This document shows positions 6,783 to 13,405 of a stretch of DNA of 13,405 nt, piece after piece. This DNA comes from Candidatus Pacebacteria bacterium UBA6188. Lineage in GTDB: Bacteria; Patescibacteriota; Microgenomatia; UBA1400; PJMF01. The notes beneath the pieces are model-generated. The model saw nothing but the letters and a program-made list of their open reading frames with translations. It did no database searches and was not told the DNA's origin. The position numbers and the translations under genes were made by a program. Location of the stretch: contig DITI01000050.1 in assembly GCA_002422765.1 (NCBI GenBank), forward strand, positions 1 to 13,405. Direction: 5' to 3'. How positions within the stretch are numbered: the first letter of the stretch is position 1; every line of letters begins with the position of its first letter.

Positions 6783-7550
6783 AAATCTGTGCCTATCAAA
6801 TTGATCAGGCAATTCTTCAACTAAAAAGTTATACATAATTTTTGGATAATTTTTGGCTATAAAATCTAGAGTATGAGTTTCGTGAACTTCCAAAAAAATC
6901 TTGCCATTTAAACTCAAAAAATCACCCAAGATAATTTGCTCAAGCAATTGCGCAATAAGAGTAAAGCCATCTTCGCCTCCATCTAGGGCCAAAGTTGGTT
7001 CATAATCTTTAACACTTGCCTCTAAACTTGCAATTGTCTTTGTGGGGATATATGGCAAATTAGCTACGACAAGATTAAACTTTTGTTTTGGCACATTTTT
7101 AAGCAGATCGCTTACTAAAAAATCACACTTAAAAGAAAAATTTTTGCTCTGAGGAAATAATCTTATTAAATTATCTTGAGCGACAGATAATGCTTTAGTA
7201 GAAAGATCAGAAATCAAGATTTGCTTAACTCTTAAAGCCTTATTTTTTTCTTTTAATAGAAAATCCAAAAAAGCTAAGCTAATTGCTCCGCTACCAGTCC
7301 CTAACTCCAAATATGAAATTTCTTCTGAAGAAGATTTGGCAAACTCAATCATCAAGTCAAGTAATTCTTCAGTTTCCACTCTAGGAATCAACACATTCTG
7401 ATTGATTTTTAATTCAAGATTTCTAAACTCCACAAAACCGGTTAGATATTCAACTGGCAAGTCACCTTTTGTAAGCAGGTCTGTTTCTTTCAAACTATAC
7501 TTAAGTAACTGGTTGCGCTCGTAGATGCTTAATTTTCTAGATTTATTCAT
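6762..7550 (-). CDS. prmC: Peptide chain release factor N5-glutamine methyltransferase
   Basis: PrmC (HemK) methylates the glutamine of the GGQ loop of release factors RF1 and RF2, using S-adenosylmethionine, to speed termination. The 262-residue product has the family's approach sequence EYLTG then VLIPRVETEEL (34-63), the SAM-binding motif ELGTGSGAISLAF (82-94), and the catalytic NxPY site as NLPYIP (164-169). Most members have NPPY, so the first proline is replaced by leucine while the asparagine and the second proline are kept. EPTLALDGGEDG (184-195) is also typical. Only about 32 residues precede the conserved YLTG region, against roughly 75-80 in well-known PrmC proteins, so the N-terminal substrate-binding helical domain is mostly absent. 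The ATG at 7550 is used because no better start lies between it and an in-frame stop at 7583-7581. No ribosome binding site is seen. Confidence 0.88.
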   Translation of the reverse strand: MNKSRKLSIYERNQLLKYSLKETDLLTKGDLPVEYLTGFVEFRNLELKINQNVLIPRVETEELLDLMIEFAKSSSEEISYLELGTGSGAISLAFLDFLLKEKNKALRVKQILISDLSTKALSVAQDNLIRLFPQSKNFSFKCDFLVSDLLKNVPKQKFNLVVANLPYIPTKTIASLEASVKDYEPTLALDGGEDGFTLIAQLLEQIILGDFLSLNGKIFLEVHETHTLDFIAKNYPKIMYNFLVEELPDQFDRHRFLILQKR

Positions 7551-7588
7551 AAAAATTGTGACTTGTAAAATCTTACTTAATCATGCAT

Positions 7589-7594
7589 ATTGTA
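7589..7594 (-). promoter_or_regulatory. Possible -10 box of prmC
   Basis: TACAAT on the minus strand would start transcription near 7582 and give a leader of about 32 nt without a Shine-Dalgarno sequence. No -35 box is evident, so this is a weak call. Confidence 0.25.
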
Positions 7595-7631
7595 ATCCAT
7601 ATTAAAGTATAAATATTCTAAAGAAAGGAAT

Positions 7632-7664
7632 AATTTAGTTTTCACCAACATTGTAAACTAAATT
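7632..7664 (+). repeat. Perfect 10-bp inverted repeat upstream of the DsbA-like gene
   Basis: AATTTAGTTT at 7632-7641 is exactly repeated in inverse as AAACTAAATT at 7655-7664, with a 13-nt spacer, ending 11 nt before the ATG at 7676. It could be a repressor or activator operator, or a hairpin in the 5' leader. A poly-T tract does not follow, so it is not a terminator. It sits in the longest gap of the window (7551-7675, 125 nt), which otherwise holds only weak promoter candidates, such as TATAAA at 7608-7613. Confidence 0.6.
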
Positions 7665-7675
7665 GCAGACCAGCA

Positions 7676-8497
7676 ATGGCAAAAAAAACCCCAGCAAAGG
7701 AAGTTGCGCAGGTTGCAGACAGATTTTCTTTTCAAGCTTTTAGTAGCTTCGTCAACACCAACTTTTCCTTAATTATTATTTTAGTGATGGCTTTTGTTTT
7801 GGGCTTTCTAAGCGGTTCTCTTTGGACTGAAAACAGAATTCTCAAAACTGGCGGTGGAGTTGCTCTTAACGACATCTCAGCAGCCGATGCCGCGGCAGCA
7901 GCTGCAGCCGCTAAGAAGCTTGAGCAAGTGCCAGCTTTTGATCCAAAAACCGATCATTTTAGAGGCAATAAAGATGCCGAGGTCGTGATGATTGAATACT
8001 CCGACTTTGAGTGTCCTTACTGTAATCGCTTTCACCCCACCATGATCCAAGTGATGGAAGAATATAGCGATAAAGTGGCTTGGGTTTATAGACACTTCCC
8101 ACTTTCTTTCCACCCAAATGCTCAGCCTTTAGCTGAAGCTAGTGAATGTGTGGCTACTTATGGTGGTAACGAAGCTTTCTGGAAATTTTCAGATAGCGTC
8201 TACGAAAAAATGGCTGACGGTAGCATCTATGGATCCAATCCAGAAGCCAAAAAAGTCAGCACTGAGATGATGGTTTCTTTGGCTAGCGCAGCCGGAGCCA
8301 ACGGCTCTCAGGTTAAGGCTTGCCTTGACAGTAAAGAAATGAGTCAAAAAGTTAAAGACTCTCAAGCTGGTGGTAGTAAAGCCGGTGTGACTGGTACTCC
8401 AGGCACCATCATCATGAGTAAAAAAGGTGGTTTTGACTTAGTTCCAGGCGCCTTACCTTTTGAACAGGTTGAGGCTATGCTAAGCGAACATCTCTAA
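7676..8497 (+). CDS. Membrane-anchored DsbA-like thiol:disulfide oxidoreductase
   Basis: The 273-residue protein has a basic cytoplasmic start, one membrane helix or uncleaved signal anchor (about 30-49), an alanine-rich linker (69-79), and a thioredoxin-fold domain of the DsbA/DSBA-oxidoreductase group. The active site is CPYC (113-116) in YSDFECPYC, the cis-proline is T241-P242 in GVTGTPGTII, and HFPLSFHPNAQ (140-150) is typical of the membrane-anchored DsbA relatives. Two more cysteines (C158, C216) flank the inserted helical domain and might form a structural disulfide. It should introduce or reshuffle disulfides in proteins outside the membrane after Sec export. No DsbB or VKOR partner is in the window. 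The gene is more GC-rich than its left neighbours. It has no clear Shine-Dalgarno sequence, is preceded by an inverted repeat and is followed by a strong terminator. Confidence 0.9.
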   Translation: MAKKTPAKEVAQVADRFSFQAFSSFVNTNFSLIIILVMAFVLGFLSGSLWTENRILKTGGGVALNDISAADAAAAAAAAKKLEQVPAFDPKTDHFRGNKDAEVVMIEYSDFECPYCNRFHPTMIQVMEEYSDKVAWVYRHFPLSFHPNAQPLAEASECVATYGGNEAFWKFSDSVYEKMADGSIYGSNPEAKKVSTEMMVSLASAAGANGSQVKACLDSKEMSQKVKDSQAGGSKAGVTGTPGTIIMSKKGGFDLVPGALPFEQVEAMLSEHL

Positions 8498-8512
8498 ACT
8501 AGACATAGTTTA
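8495..8512 (+). repeat. Small hairpin over the stop codon of the DsbA-like gene
   Basis: TAAACTA (8495-8501) and TAGTTTA (8506-8512) form a 7-bp perfect stem with a GACA loop, and the left arm begins with the TAA stop codon. It has no T-tract of its own and lies just before the main terminator. Confidence 0.45.
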
Positions 8513-8518
8513 ATTATT

Positions 8519-8548
8519 AAACCGCGAGTTAAAAACTCGCGGTTTTTT
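8519..8548 (+). terminator. Strong intrinsic terminator, possibly acting on both strands
   Basis: AAACCGCGAGTT (8519-8530), a three-base AAA loop, and AACTCGCGGTTT (8534-8545) make a perfect 12-bp stem whose 3' arm runs into six T residues (8543-8548). It ends transcription of the DsbA-like gene. In the minus direction the stem is followed by TTTAATAATT, a weaker T-tract, so it may also stop recJ transcripts arriving from the right. Confidence 0.92.
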
Positions 8549-8550
8549 GT

Positions 8551-10197
8551 TTAGTCGAGAATTTTATAATCTCTAAAAATCAACTGTAGTTTGTCAACTC
8601 CTCGGTAAGAATTAACATCTAAAGAAACTGCCAAATCAAATTGCGCTCCCAAAGACAAGTGCTTGATCAAATCAGCTCGATACCAAGCCAAAACCTCGTA
8701 TTCTCTCTGATCATTGGTAAAGGCTACTGTTAATTTAAGATGTTCTTGTTCTTTGCCCAATAACTTGTAATTTTTTAGCACAATTTTTTGTAAAACAAAA
8801 ACTGGCTTAGGATTGGCCAAGCCAAAAGGTGAAAACTCGTCAATTAATTCATTTGTCTCTAAACTTAAAAGTTGAGGTGATAAAACAGCATCAATGCTAA
8901 GAGTTTTTTCTAAATTTTGCTCAGCCAAAAGCTCTTTTGCTTTAGCTTGCATGGCTTTTTTTAAAGGGTTAATGTTTTCAGTTTTCAAAGCAAAACCAGC
9001 AGCCAAAGGATGACCCCCAACCTCTAATAAATATTCTTTGAAAAGACGAATAAATTCAGTAATATTAAAACCATCTAAGGAGCGAGCGGAAGCTTTCGAA
9101 ATCTCCGCGCCTCGACTAATTACAATGCTTGGTTTGGAAAATTTTTCTGTCATCTTACCGGCAATCAAACCAATAATACCTTCGTGATATTCTGGCGAAT
9201 CTAGAAAAATAATTTTTTCTGCTGTCTCTTGGGCAACGATCTCCTCAGCCTGCTTGGTTAAAGTGATGGTTAAATTTTGCCTGTCTTCATTGGTGTTTTT
9301 GAGTAAATTGCTTAAAGCTAAAGCTTTTTTTTGATCTTTAGTGCAAAGCAAACGCAAAGCGTCCATGCCATCAGCTAAACGACCCATGGCATTAATACGA
9401 GGTCCAATTTGAAAACCTAGAGTGTAAGCATCTATTTTGTTCGGATCTATCTTGGCTAAAGAAAAAAGCTGACTCAATCCTAGATTAGCATTTGCTTTCA
9501 AAACTGCCAGTCCATACATAAGTAAAAAACGATTGATGGAAAGCAAAGGCATGAGATCAGTGACTGTGGCAATTGCTACCAAAGCTAAAAGTCTTGTCAA
9601 TAATTTTTGATCTTCTTGGTCAGATAATTCTTTGGCTAGAAACCAAGCCACAGCGCAACCACAAACTTGACTCGAATGAAAAACCGCTAAAGCTTCCAGC
9701 TTTTGCTCATCTTTTTGATGATGGTCAGTGATAATTACATCAATTTTTTTATCTTTAAGAAATTTTAAGGCTTCGTGAGCCACAATGCCATTGTCCACCG
9801 TGATGATCAGACTGACATCTGGATGATCTTGCAACAAATCAGTGAGTGCTTTAACTGATAAGCCATAGCCATGACGCAAACGATGAGGAATAAAAGGAAA
9901 AACTTGATACTTTTTGGCATGCAAAAATTGCCATAGAGTTGCTGTGGCCGTAATTCCATCTGCATCGTAATCACCAAAAACAATAATCTTTTCATTTTTG
10001 CCTTGAGCAACAAGCAAACGATCCTTAATTTTAGCCAATTCTTCCGAATCAATCCCCAGGTCCTGAAGAGAAATGTTAAAGGGAGAAACCCCTTTAAAAA
10101 AATCTACAGGCTTGTCAATCATCCTGTTTTTGAGTAAAACTAGCTTCAATTCCTCAAGATTTTGCAAAGCGCTGGTAGATTGGATGTGCCATTTCAT
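8551..10197 (-). CDS. recJ: Single-stranded-DNA-specific exonuclease RecJ
   Basis: RecJ degrades single-stranded DNA 5'-to-3' in recombination, mismatch and base excision repair. The 548-residue product has all the DHH-superfamily motifs: FGDYDADG (74-81), the VDNG box (134-137), the DHH triad (158-160), RINAMGRL (267-274) in the core, and the DHHA1 motif GGHPLAAG (394-401). The C-terminal part (about 430-548) is an OB-like domain with the usual FGLANPKP start. The segment after DHH is shorter than in well-studied RecJ proteins: the usual proline/NP-containing loop is largely missing and the chain passes quickly to a cysteine-containing CGCAVAWFLA helix. The ATG at 10197 has only a weak AAGG ahead of it. 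A TATAAG or TATTAT box 10-13 nt upstream predicts a very short leader. recJ is divergent from cca, with 24 nt between the start codons. Confidence 0.95.
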   Translation of the reverse strand: MKWHIQSTSALQNLEELKLVLLKNRMIDKPVDFFKGVSPFNISLQDLGIDSEELAKIKDRLLVAQGKNEKIIVFGDYDADGITATATLWQFLHAKKYQVFPFIPHRLRHGYGLSVKALTDLLQDHPDVSLIITVDNGIVAHEALKFLKDKKIDVIITDHHQKDEQKLEALAVFHSSQVCGCAVAWFLAKELSDQEDQKLLTRLLALVAIATVTDLMPLLSINRFLLMYGLAVLKANANLGLSQLFSLAKIDPNKIDAYTLGFQIGPRINAMGRLADGMDALRLLCTKDQKKALALSNLLKNTNEDRQNLTITLTKQAEEIVAQETAEKIIFLDSPEYHEGIIGLIAGKMTEKFSKPSIVISRGAEISKASARSLDGFNITEFIRLFKEYLLEVGGHPLAAGFALKTENINPLKKAMQAKAKELLAEQNLEKTLSIDAVLSPQLLSLETNELIDEFSPFGLANPKPVFVLQKIVLKNYKLLGKEQEHLKLTVAFTNDQREYEVLAWYRADLIKHLSLGAQFDLAVSLDVNSYRGVDKLQLIFRDYKILD

Positions 10198-10207
10198 GAT
10201 TTCTAGC

Positions 10208-10216
10208 CTTATAATA
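10208..10216. promoter_or_regulatory. Overlapping divergent -10 boxes of recJ and cca
   Basis: The plus strand has TATAAT at 10210-10215, exactly 6 nt before the cca ATG at 10222, so +1 is predicted on the A of that ATG. On the minus strand TATTAT (10216-10211) or TATAAG (10213-10208) lies 10-13 nt before the recJ ATG. The two promoters thus share the same base pairs, and polymerase should be able to occupy only one direction at a time. Confidence 0.6.
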
Positions 10217-10221
10217 AAACT

Positions 10222-11808
10222 ATGACTCTCAATTTACCATTTGAAGTGCTATATCTCATCCACCAATTTCAACAAAATAAATTTGATGCCTTTCTTGTGG
10301 GCGGAGCAGTGAGAGATTTAGCCATGAACCTCCCCAAAGAGTTGATTAAAGATTTTGACCTAACCACAAATGCTACCCCAGCGGAAATGCAAAAAATTTT
10401 CCCAAAGAGTTTTTATGAAAATAAATTTGGCACAGTCAGCTTTACCCATGAAAACTTACTTGAAGAATTAAGCAAAAACTATCAGCTCCCATCAACAACT
10501 TTAGCCACTTTTTTGGAAAAAAAAGAAGTTAAAACCAATCGCATTATCGATCTTAAAAAAGCCAAAAAAATCCACTTCTCACTTAAAGATAAACTTTCTT
10601 CATCAGAAGACAGCTCAGCATCAGAAATTGAAAATGTGCCACCTTTTGAAATGACTACTTTCCGCAGTGATGGTGAATACCTAGATCATCGTCGACCAGA
10701 TAAAGTAAGTTTTGGCTCTAGTCTAGAAGAGGATTTGCAAAGAAGAGATTTTACTATCAACGCTCTGGCCATCACTATCAAGCAATCCTATTTACAACAA
10801 ATCTTTGATCAAAAAGAATTGGCTAGCTCCTATCAAATTCAAGAGCAGGATTTTCAATTCATCGACCTTCATCATGGTCAAGAAGACTTAAGCAAAGGGA
10901 TCATCCGCACCGTAGGTAAAGCTGACCAAAGATTTGCTGAAGATGCCTTGCGCATGTTAAGAGCTGTGAGACTAGCAGTGCAATTAAACATGGACATTGA
11001 AACCGACACTTATTACGCCATCAAATATCATAAAGATCTTTTGAAATTTGTTAGTTTTGAAAGAATCAGAGACGAATTCCTTAAAATTTTGGCTAGCGAT
11101 CGAGCTGCTAAAGGCATTGAATTGCTCGATGAAACTGGCTTATTAAACAATATTATTCCCGAACTTTATCAAGGAGTAGACATGCAACAACGTGGTCACC
11201 ATACCACTGATGTTTGGACTCATAGTTTGGATGCTTTGCGTCACTGCCCTTCTAAAGACCCCATTGTGCGCTTGGCTACCTTGCTTCATGACATTGGCAA
11301 ACCAGTCAGCTACAAAGAAGAAAATGGTGAAATTACTTTTTACAGTCACGATGTTCTAGGTTCACGAATTGCCAGTAAAATCGCCACTCGCCTTAAATTA
11401 AGCAAAAAAGAAGTTCAAAGAATTTTTATTTTGGTTAGATATCACATGTTCCATTATCAAGAACACCACAGTGACGCCTCGATTCGTCGCTTTATTCGAC
11501 GAGTTGGTTTTGAAAACATTGACGACATCCTAGATCTGCGAGAAGGCGATCGTTTGGGCAGTGGTGCCAAAAAAACTAGCTGGCGTTTAGAAGAAATGAA
11601 GCAAAGAATCATTGAACAACTCAATCAGCCCATGGGTTTAGACGATCTGGCAGTTAATGGTCACGATCTGATGCAAGAGCTAGGGCTTAAACCAGGTCCA
11701 CTTCTTGGAGAAATTTTGGATAAACTTTTAGAAAAAGTCTTAGAAAATCCGGAACTCAATAATCGAGAGAGTTTGCTACAAAAAGCCAAAGAGATTGTGA
11801 AAGCCTAG
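10222..11808 (+). CDS. cca: CCA-adding tRNA nucleotidyltransferase with HD domain
   Basis: This class II tRNA nucleotidyltransferase builds or repairs the 3'-CCA end of tRNAs. The 528-residue chain shows the head motif LVGGAVRDL (25-33), the catalytic DFDLTT (44-49), TTFRSDGEYLDHRRP (145-159), the RRDFTINALA segment (174-183), the RNA-binding EDALRMLRAVR region (240-250), and an HD phosphohydrolase domain with H335 in DVWTHSLDAL and HD at 356-357 in LLHDIGKP. The C-terminus has the usual HDLMQELGLKPGPLLGEIL. It is longer than typical members: about 70 residues separate FGTV (69-72) from FEMTTFR, where about 15 are usual, and a smaller extra segment lies between NALA and IDLHHG (184-217). It is probably read from a leaderless mRNA. 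Its TAG stop overlaps the secF stop. A pure poly(A) polymerase role is less likely given the HD domain. Confidence 0.92.
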   Translation: MTLNLPFEVLYLIHQFQQNKFDAFLVGGAVRDLAMNLPKELIKDFDLTTNATPAEMQKIFPKSFYENKFGTVSFTHENLLEELSKNYQLPSTTLATFLEKKEVKTNRIIDLKKAKKIHFSLKDKLSSSEDSSASEIENVPPFEMTTFRSDGEYLDHRRPDKVSFGSSLEEDLQRRDFTINALAITIKQSYLQQIFDQKELASSYQIQEQDFQFIDLHHGQEDLSKGIIRTVGKADQRFAEDALRMLRAVRLAVQLNMDIETDTYYAIKYHKDLLKFVSFERIRDEFLKILASDRAAKGIELLDETGLLNNIIPELYQGVDMQQRGHHTTDVWTHSLDALRHCPSKDPIVRLATLLHDIGKPVSYKEENGEITFYSHDVLGSRIASKIATRLKLSKKEVQRIFILVRYHMFHYQEHHSDASIRRFIRRVGFENIDDILDLREGDRLGSGAKKTSWRLEEMKQRIIEQLNQPMGLDDLAVNGHDLMQELGLKPGPLLGEILDKLLEKVLENPELNNRESLLQKAKEIVKA

Positions 11809-12689
11809 TTGGCTCTTTTCTTTTTCCACTGATCAAAAACAAGAAGTAATGGCACTGCAGTAAAAGTACTAGAGTAAGTACCAGTAATTGCACCGATCAA
11901 AAGAGCAATCACAAACCAATGAATAGTGCTTCCTCCTAAAATAGCTAAGGTTAACAGCATGATAATAATAGTCAAAGAGTTATTGATAGAACGACCGAGT
12001 GTTTCTAAAACCGCGGCATTAGCAATTTGTTCAAAAGGATAGCGAGGATTCTTGCGCTTGAGCTCTCGGATGCGGTCATAAACAACAATGGTGTCGTGCA
12101 CGGAAAATGACAAAGTCGTTAGCAAAGCAGTCACAAAAAGCACATCAACCTCGACTTGCATGAAGTGACCCAGAAGACTAAAAGCCCCAATTAAAATTAA
12201 AGAATCATGTAGCATGGCCAAAACAGCACAAAGGCCGTATTTAAGCTCGTCAAAGGCTCTCCAAATATGAAAAGTAATGACTGAAGCCACAATTAAAATT
12301 GCAATTAATGTCTTGCGCAATAATTCTGCGCCCAAAACTGGACCAACTGTTTCAAAGCGTAAAACTTCAATTTGACCATAACTTTGACTGAGTTTAGCTA
12401 CTAACTGATCTTTACTTTGATTGTCAATTTCCTTGCCCTTGAGTGAAATTCTTTGTTCACCAACACTTTGAATTACTTCAGCTTCATATAGATCGCCCAA
12501 GCTAGCTCGTAAAGCTGACTCAGAATAAGTGGCAAATTTTTCCTGATCTTGGAAATGCAACTCCATCAAAGAACCGCCAGTAAAATCTATGGCGGGCTTG
12601 AGGCCAAAGAGAAACAAGGAGACTAAACCTGGCAATAAAAAAGACAAAGAAATTAAAAAGTAAAATTTTCTAAACTTCGTTAGATTCAT
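11805..12689 (-). CDS. secF: Protein translocase subunit SecF
   Basis: SecF pairs with SecD in the inner membrane and uses the proton gradient to help pull exported proteins through SecYEG. The 294-residue product has the expected order: a first membrane helix (about 9-29), the AIDFTGGSLMEL motif (33-44), an extracytoplasmic domain to about residue 120, then five more helices. These include AMLHDSLILIGAF (158-170) and the conserved FSVHDTIVVYDRIRE (195-209). The gene begins with an ATGA overlap with the secD stop, so the two are translationally coupled. At its other end the TAG stop shares the palindrome CTAG with the stop of convergent cca, with no terminator between them. Confidence 0.95.
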   Translation of the reverse strand: MNLTKFRKFYFLISLSFLLPGLVSLFLFGLKPAIDFTGGSLMELHFQDQEKFATYSESALRASLGDLYEAEVIQSVGEQRISLKGKEIDNQSKDQLVAKLSQSYGQIEVLRFETVGPVLGAELLRKTLIAILIVASVITFHIWRAFDELKYGLCAVLAMLHDSLILIGAFSLLGHFMQVEVDVLFVTALLTTLSFSVHDTIVVYDRIRELKRKNPRYPFEQIANAAVLETLGRSINNSLTIIIMLLTLAILGGSTIHWFVIALLIGAITGTYSSTFTAVPLLLVFDQWKKKRAN

Positions 12690-13405
12690 GACTTTTTCCT
12701 TTGCTCTCGATTAAAAATTGGCAAGGCAGCTCGAAGCAACAAGCGACTTACAAAAACTCCTGTAAACAAGCTCATGAGCGTGCCAATTAGAAAAGTAAGA
12801 CCAAAACCTTTAACTAAACCGCTGGTGTTAAGAAAAGAAAAGTTAAGTGGATTAATTAAAACTAAAGCAGTTAAGATCGAAGCTAAATTGGCATCTTTAA
12901 TGCTGTCCCAAGCTCGACCAAAACCCAATTCCATTGCTCTGGCGTAAGGCTGACCAACACGCAATTCTTCTTTCATTCTTTCAAAAATCAAAATATTAGC
13001 GTCCACAGCCATACCAATAGTAAGAATTAAACCAGCAATGCCCGGTAAAGTTAAAACCACTCCTAAAATTTTATAAATGGCGATGGTTAAAGCAGCGTAA
13101 ATCAATAAAGAAATACTAGCCACCAAGCCCAACCAACCATAATAGGCAATCATAAAAAGCAAAACCAAGCTCAAACCAAGTAAACCAGCCAAAACACTTT
13201 TCTGCACTGACTCATCTCCCAGACTTGCTCCAATTGTTCTTTGTTCCAAAACCTTAATGTTGACTGGCAAGGCTCCAGCGTTCAACTGAATTGCTAAGTT
13301 CTTTGCCTCCTCAGTACTAAAGTCACCACTAATTACAGCTCGACCGTCAAGAATCGGAGTAGAAATCACTGGAGTCATAATTGGCACTCCATCAATAAAA
13401 ATTGC
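12686..13405 (-). CDS. secD: Protein translocase subunit SecD (partial, N-terminus off the right edge)
   Basis: The frame is open through base 13405, so only the C-terminal 239 residues are visible. They start in the extracytoplasmic domain (AIFIDGVPIM) and continue with the typical AVISGDFSTEEAKNLAIQLNAGALP region. The membrane domain follows, with the hallmark LPGIAGLILTIGMAVDANILIFERMKEELR, which carries the proton-path aspartate of the RND-related fold, and a last helix pair ending in a basic tail (REQRKKS). The GTG at 13387 is an internal valine codon, not a start. The TGA stop overlaps the secF ATG by 4 nt. SecD and SecF are separate polypeptides here, not the fused SecDF form. Confidence 0.95.
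   Translation of the reverse strand, partial: AIFIDGVPIMTPVISTPILDGRAVISGDFSTEEAKNLAIQLNAGALPVNIKVLEQRTIGASLGDESVQKSVLAGLLGLSLVLLFMIAYYGWLGLVASISLLIYAALTIAIYKILGVVLTLPGIAGLILTIGMAVDANILIFERMKEELRVGQPYARAMELGFGRAWDSIKDANLASILTALVLINPLNFSFLNTSGLVKGFGLTFLIGTLMSLFTGVFVSRLLLRAALPIFNREQRKKS

Noticed and set aside
7877..8113. Reverse-strand ORF of 78 codons inside the DsbA-like gene
   Set aside because: It lies antisense to the conserved CPYC domain and has no protein-like pattern of its own.
13385..13387. GTG as a start codon for secD
   Set aside because: It is an internal valine codon; the same frame stays open to the window edge and encodes typical SecD sequence upstream.
1..13405. Alternative genetic code (UGA as glycine), as in some CPR lineages
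   Set aside because: UGA ends xth and secD at the expected lengths, and no conserved frame contains an internal UGA.
1..13405. tRNA genes, CRISPR repeats, insertion sequences, phage genes
   Set aside because: Reading the gaps and both strands gave no cloverleaf-like segment, regularly spaced repeat, transposase or phage-like gene; nearly all bases are in recognised coding regions.

Overview
The window looks like chromosomal DNA from a small-genome bacterium, most likely a member of the Candidate Phyla Radiation (Patescibacteria). This rests on the AT-rich sequence (about 30-45% GC by eye), very tight packing on alternating strands, divergent versions of universal genes, and CPR-type neighbours such as an ADP-forming acetyl-CoA synthetase and a membrane-anchored DsbA-like protein. 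No phylogenetic marker is present, so the phylum is an inference. TGA is used as a stop (xth, secD), which argues for the standard bacterial code and against the UGA-glycine lineages (Gracilibacteria, Absconditabacteria).

Layout. (1) 1-732, minus: a nucleotidyltransferase-fold protein cut by the left edge. It is divergent from xth (767-1534, plus), an exonuclease III, which is followed by a seven-helix membrane protein (1550-2149, plus). (2) 2111-5362, minus: an ADP-forming acetyl-CoA synthetase and, 21 nt downstream, a CoaD-CoaE fusion. Together they form a compact CoA/acetyl-CoA module. (3) 5426-6782, plus: a small membrane protein overlapping a family-4-type glycosyltransferase. (4) 6762-7550, minus: prmC. 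(5) 7676-8497, plus: a membrane-anchored DsbA-like thiol oxidoreductase ending in a strong intrinsic terminator. (6) 8551-10197, minus: recJ, divergent from cca (10222-11808, plus), with only 24 nt between their start codons. (7) 11805-13405, minus: secF and the C-terminal part of secD, joined by an ATGA overlap.

Functionally the window mixes DNA repair (xth, recJ), tRNA and translation maturation (cca, prmC), CoA and acetyl-CoA metabolism (coaDE, acs), protein export and extracytoplasmic folding (secDF, dsbA-like), and envelope glycan work (glycosyltransferase). All intergenic gaps are at most 125 nt. I saw no tRNA, rRNA, CRISPR array or mobile element.

Two things stand out. One is the single-ORF CoaD-CoaE fusion, which has the same domain order as animal CoA synthase and sits beside a CoA-using enzyme. 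The other is a repeated promoter design in which a TATAAT-like -10 box lies only 6-10 nt before the start codon, predicting leaderless or nearly leaderless mRNAs for about six genes. By contrast, the nucleotidyltransferase and acs genes have Shine-Dalgarno sequences with normal short leaders.
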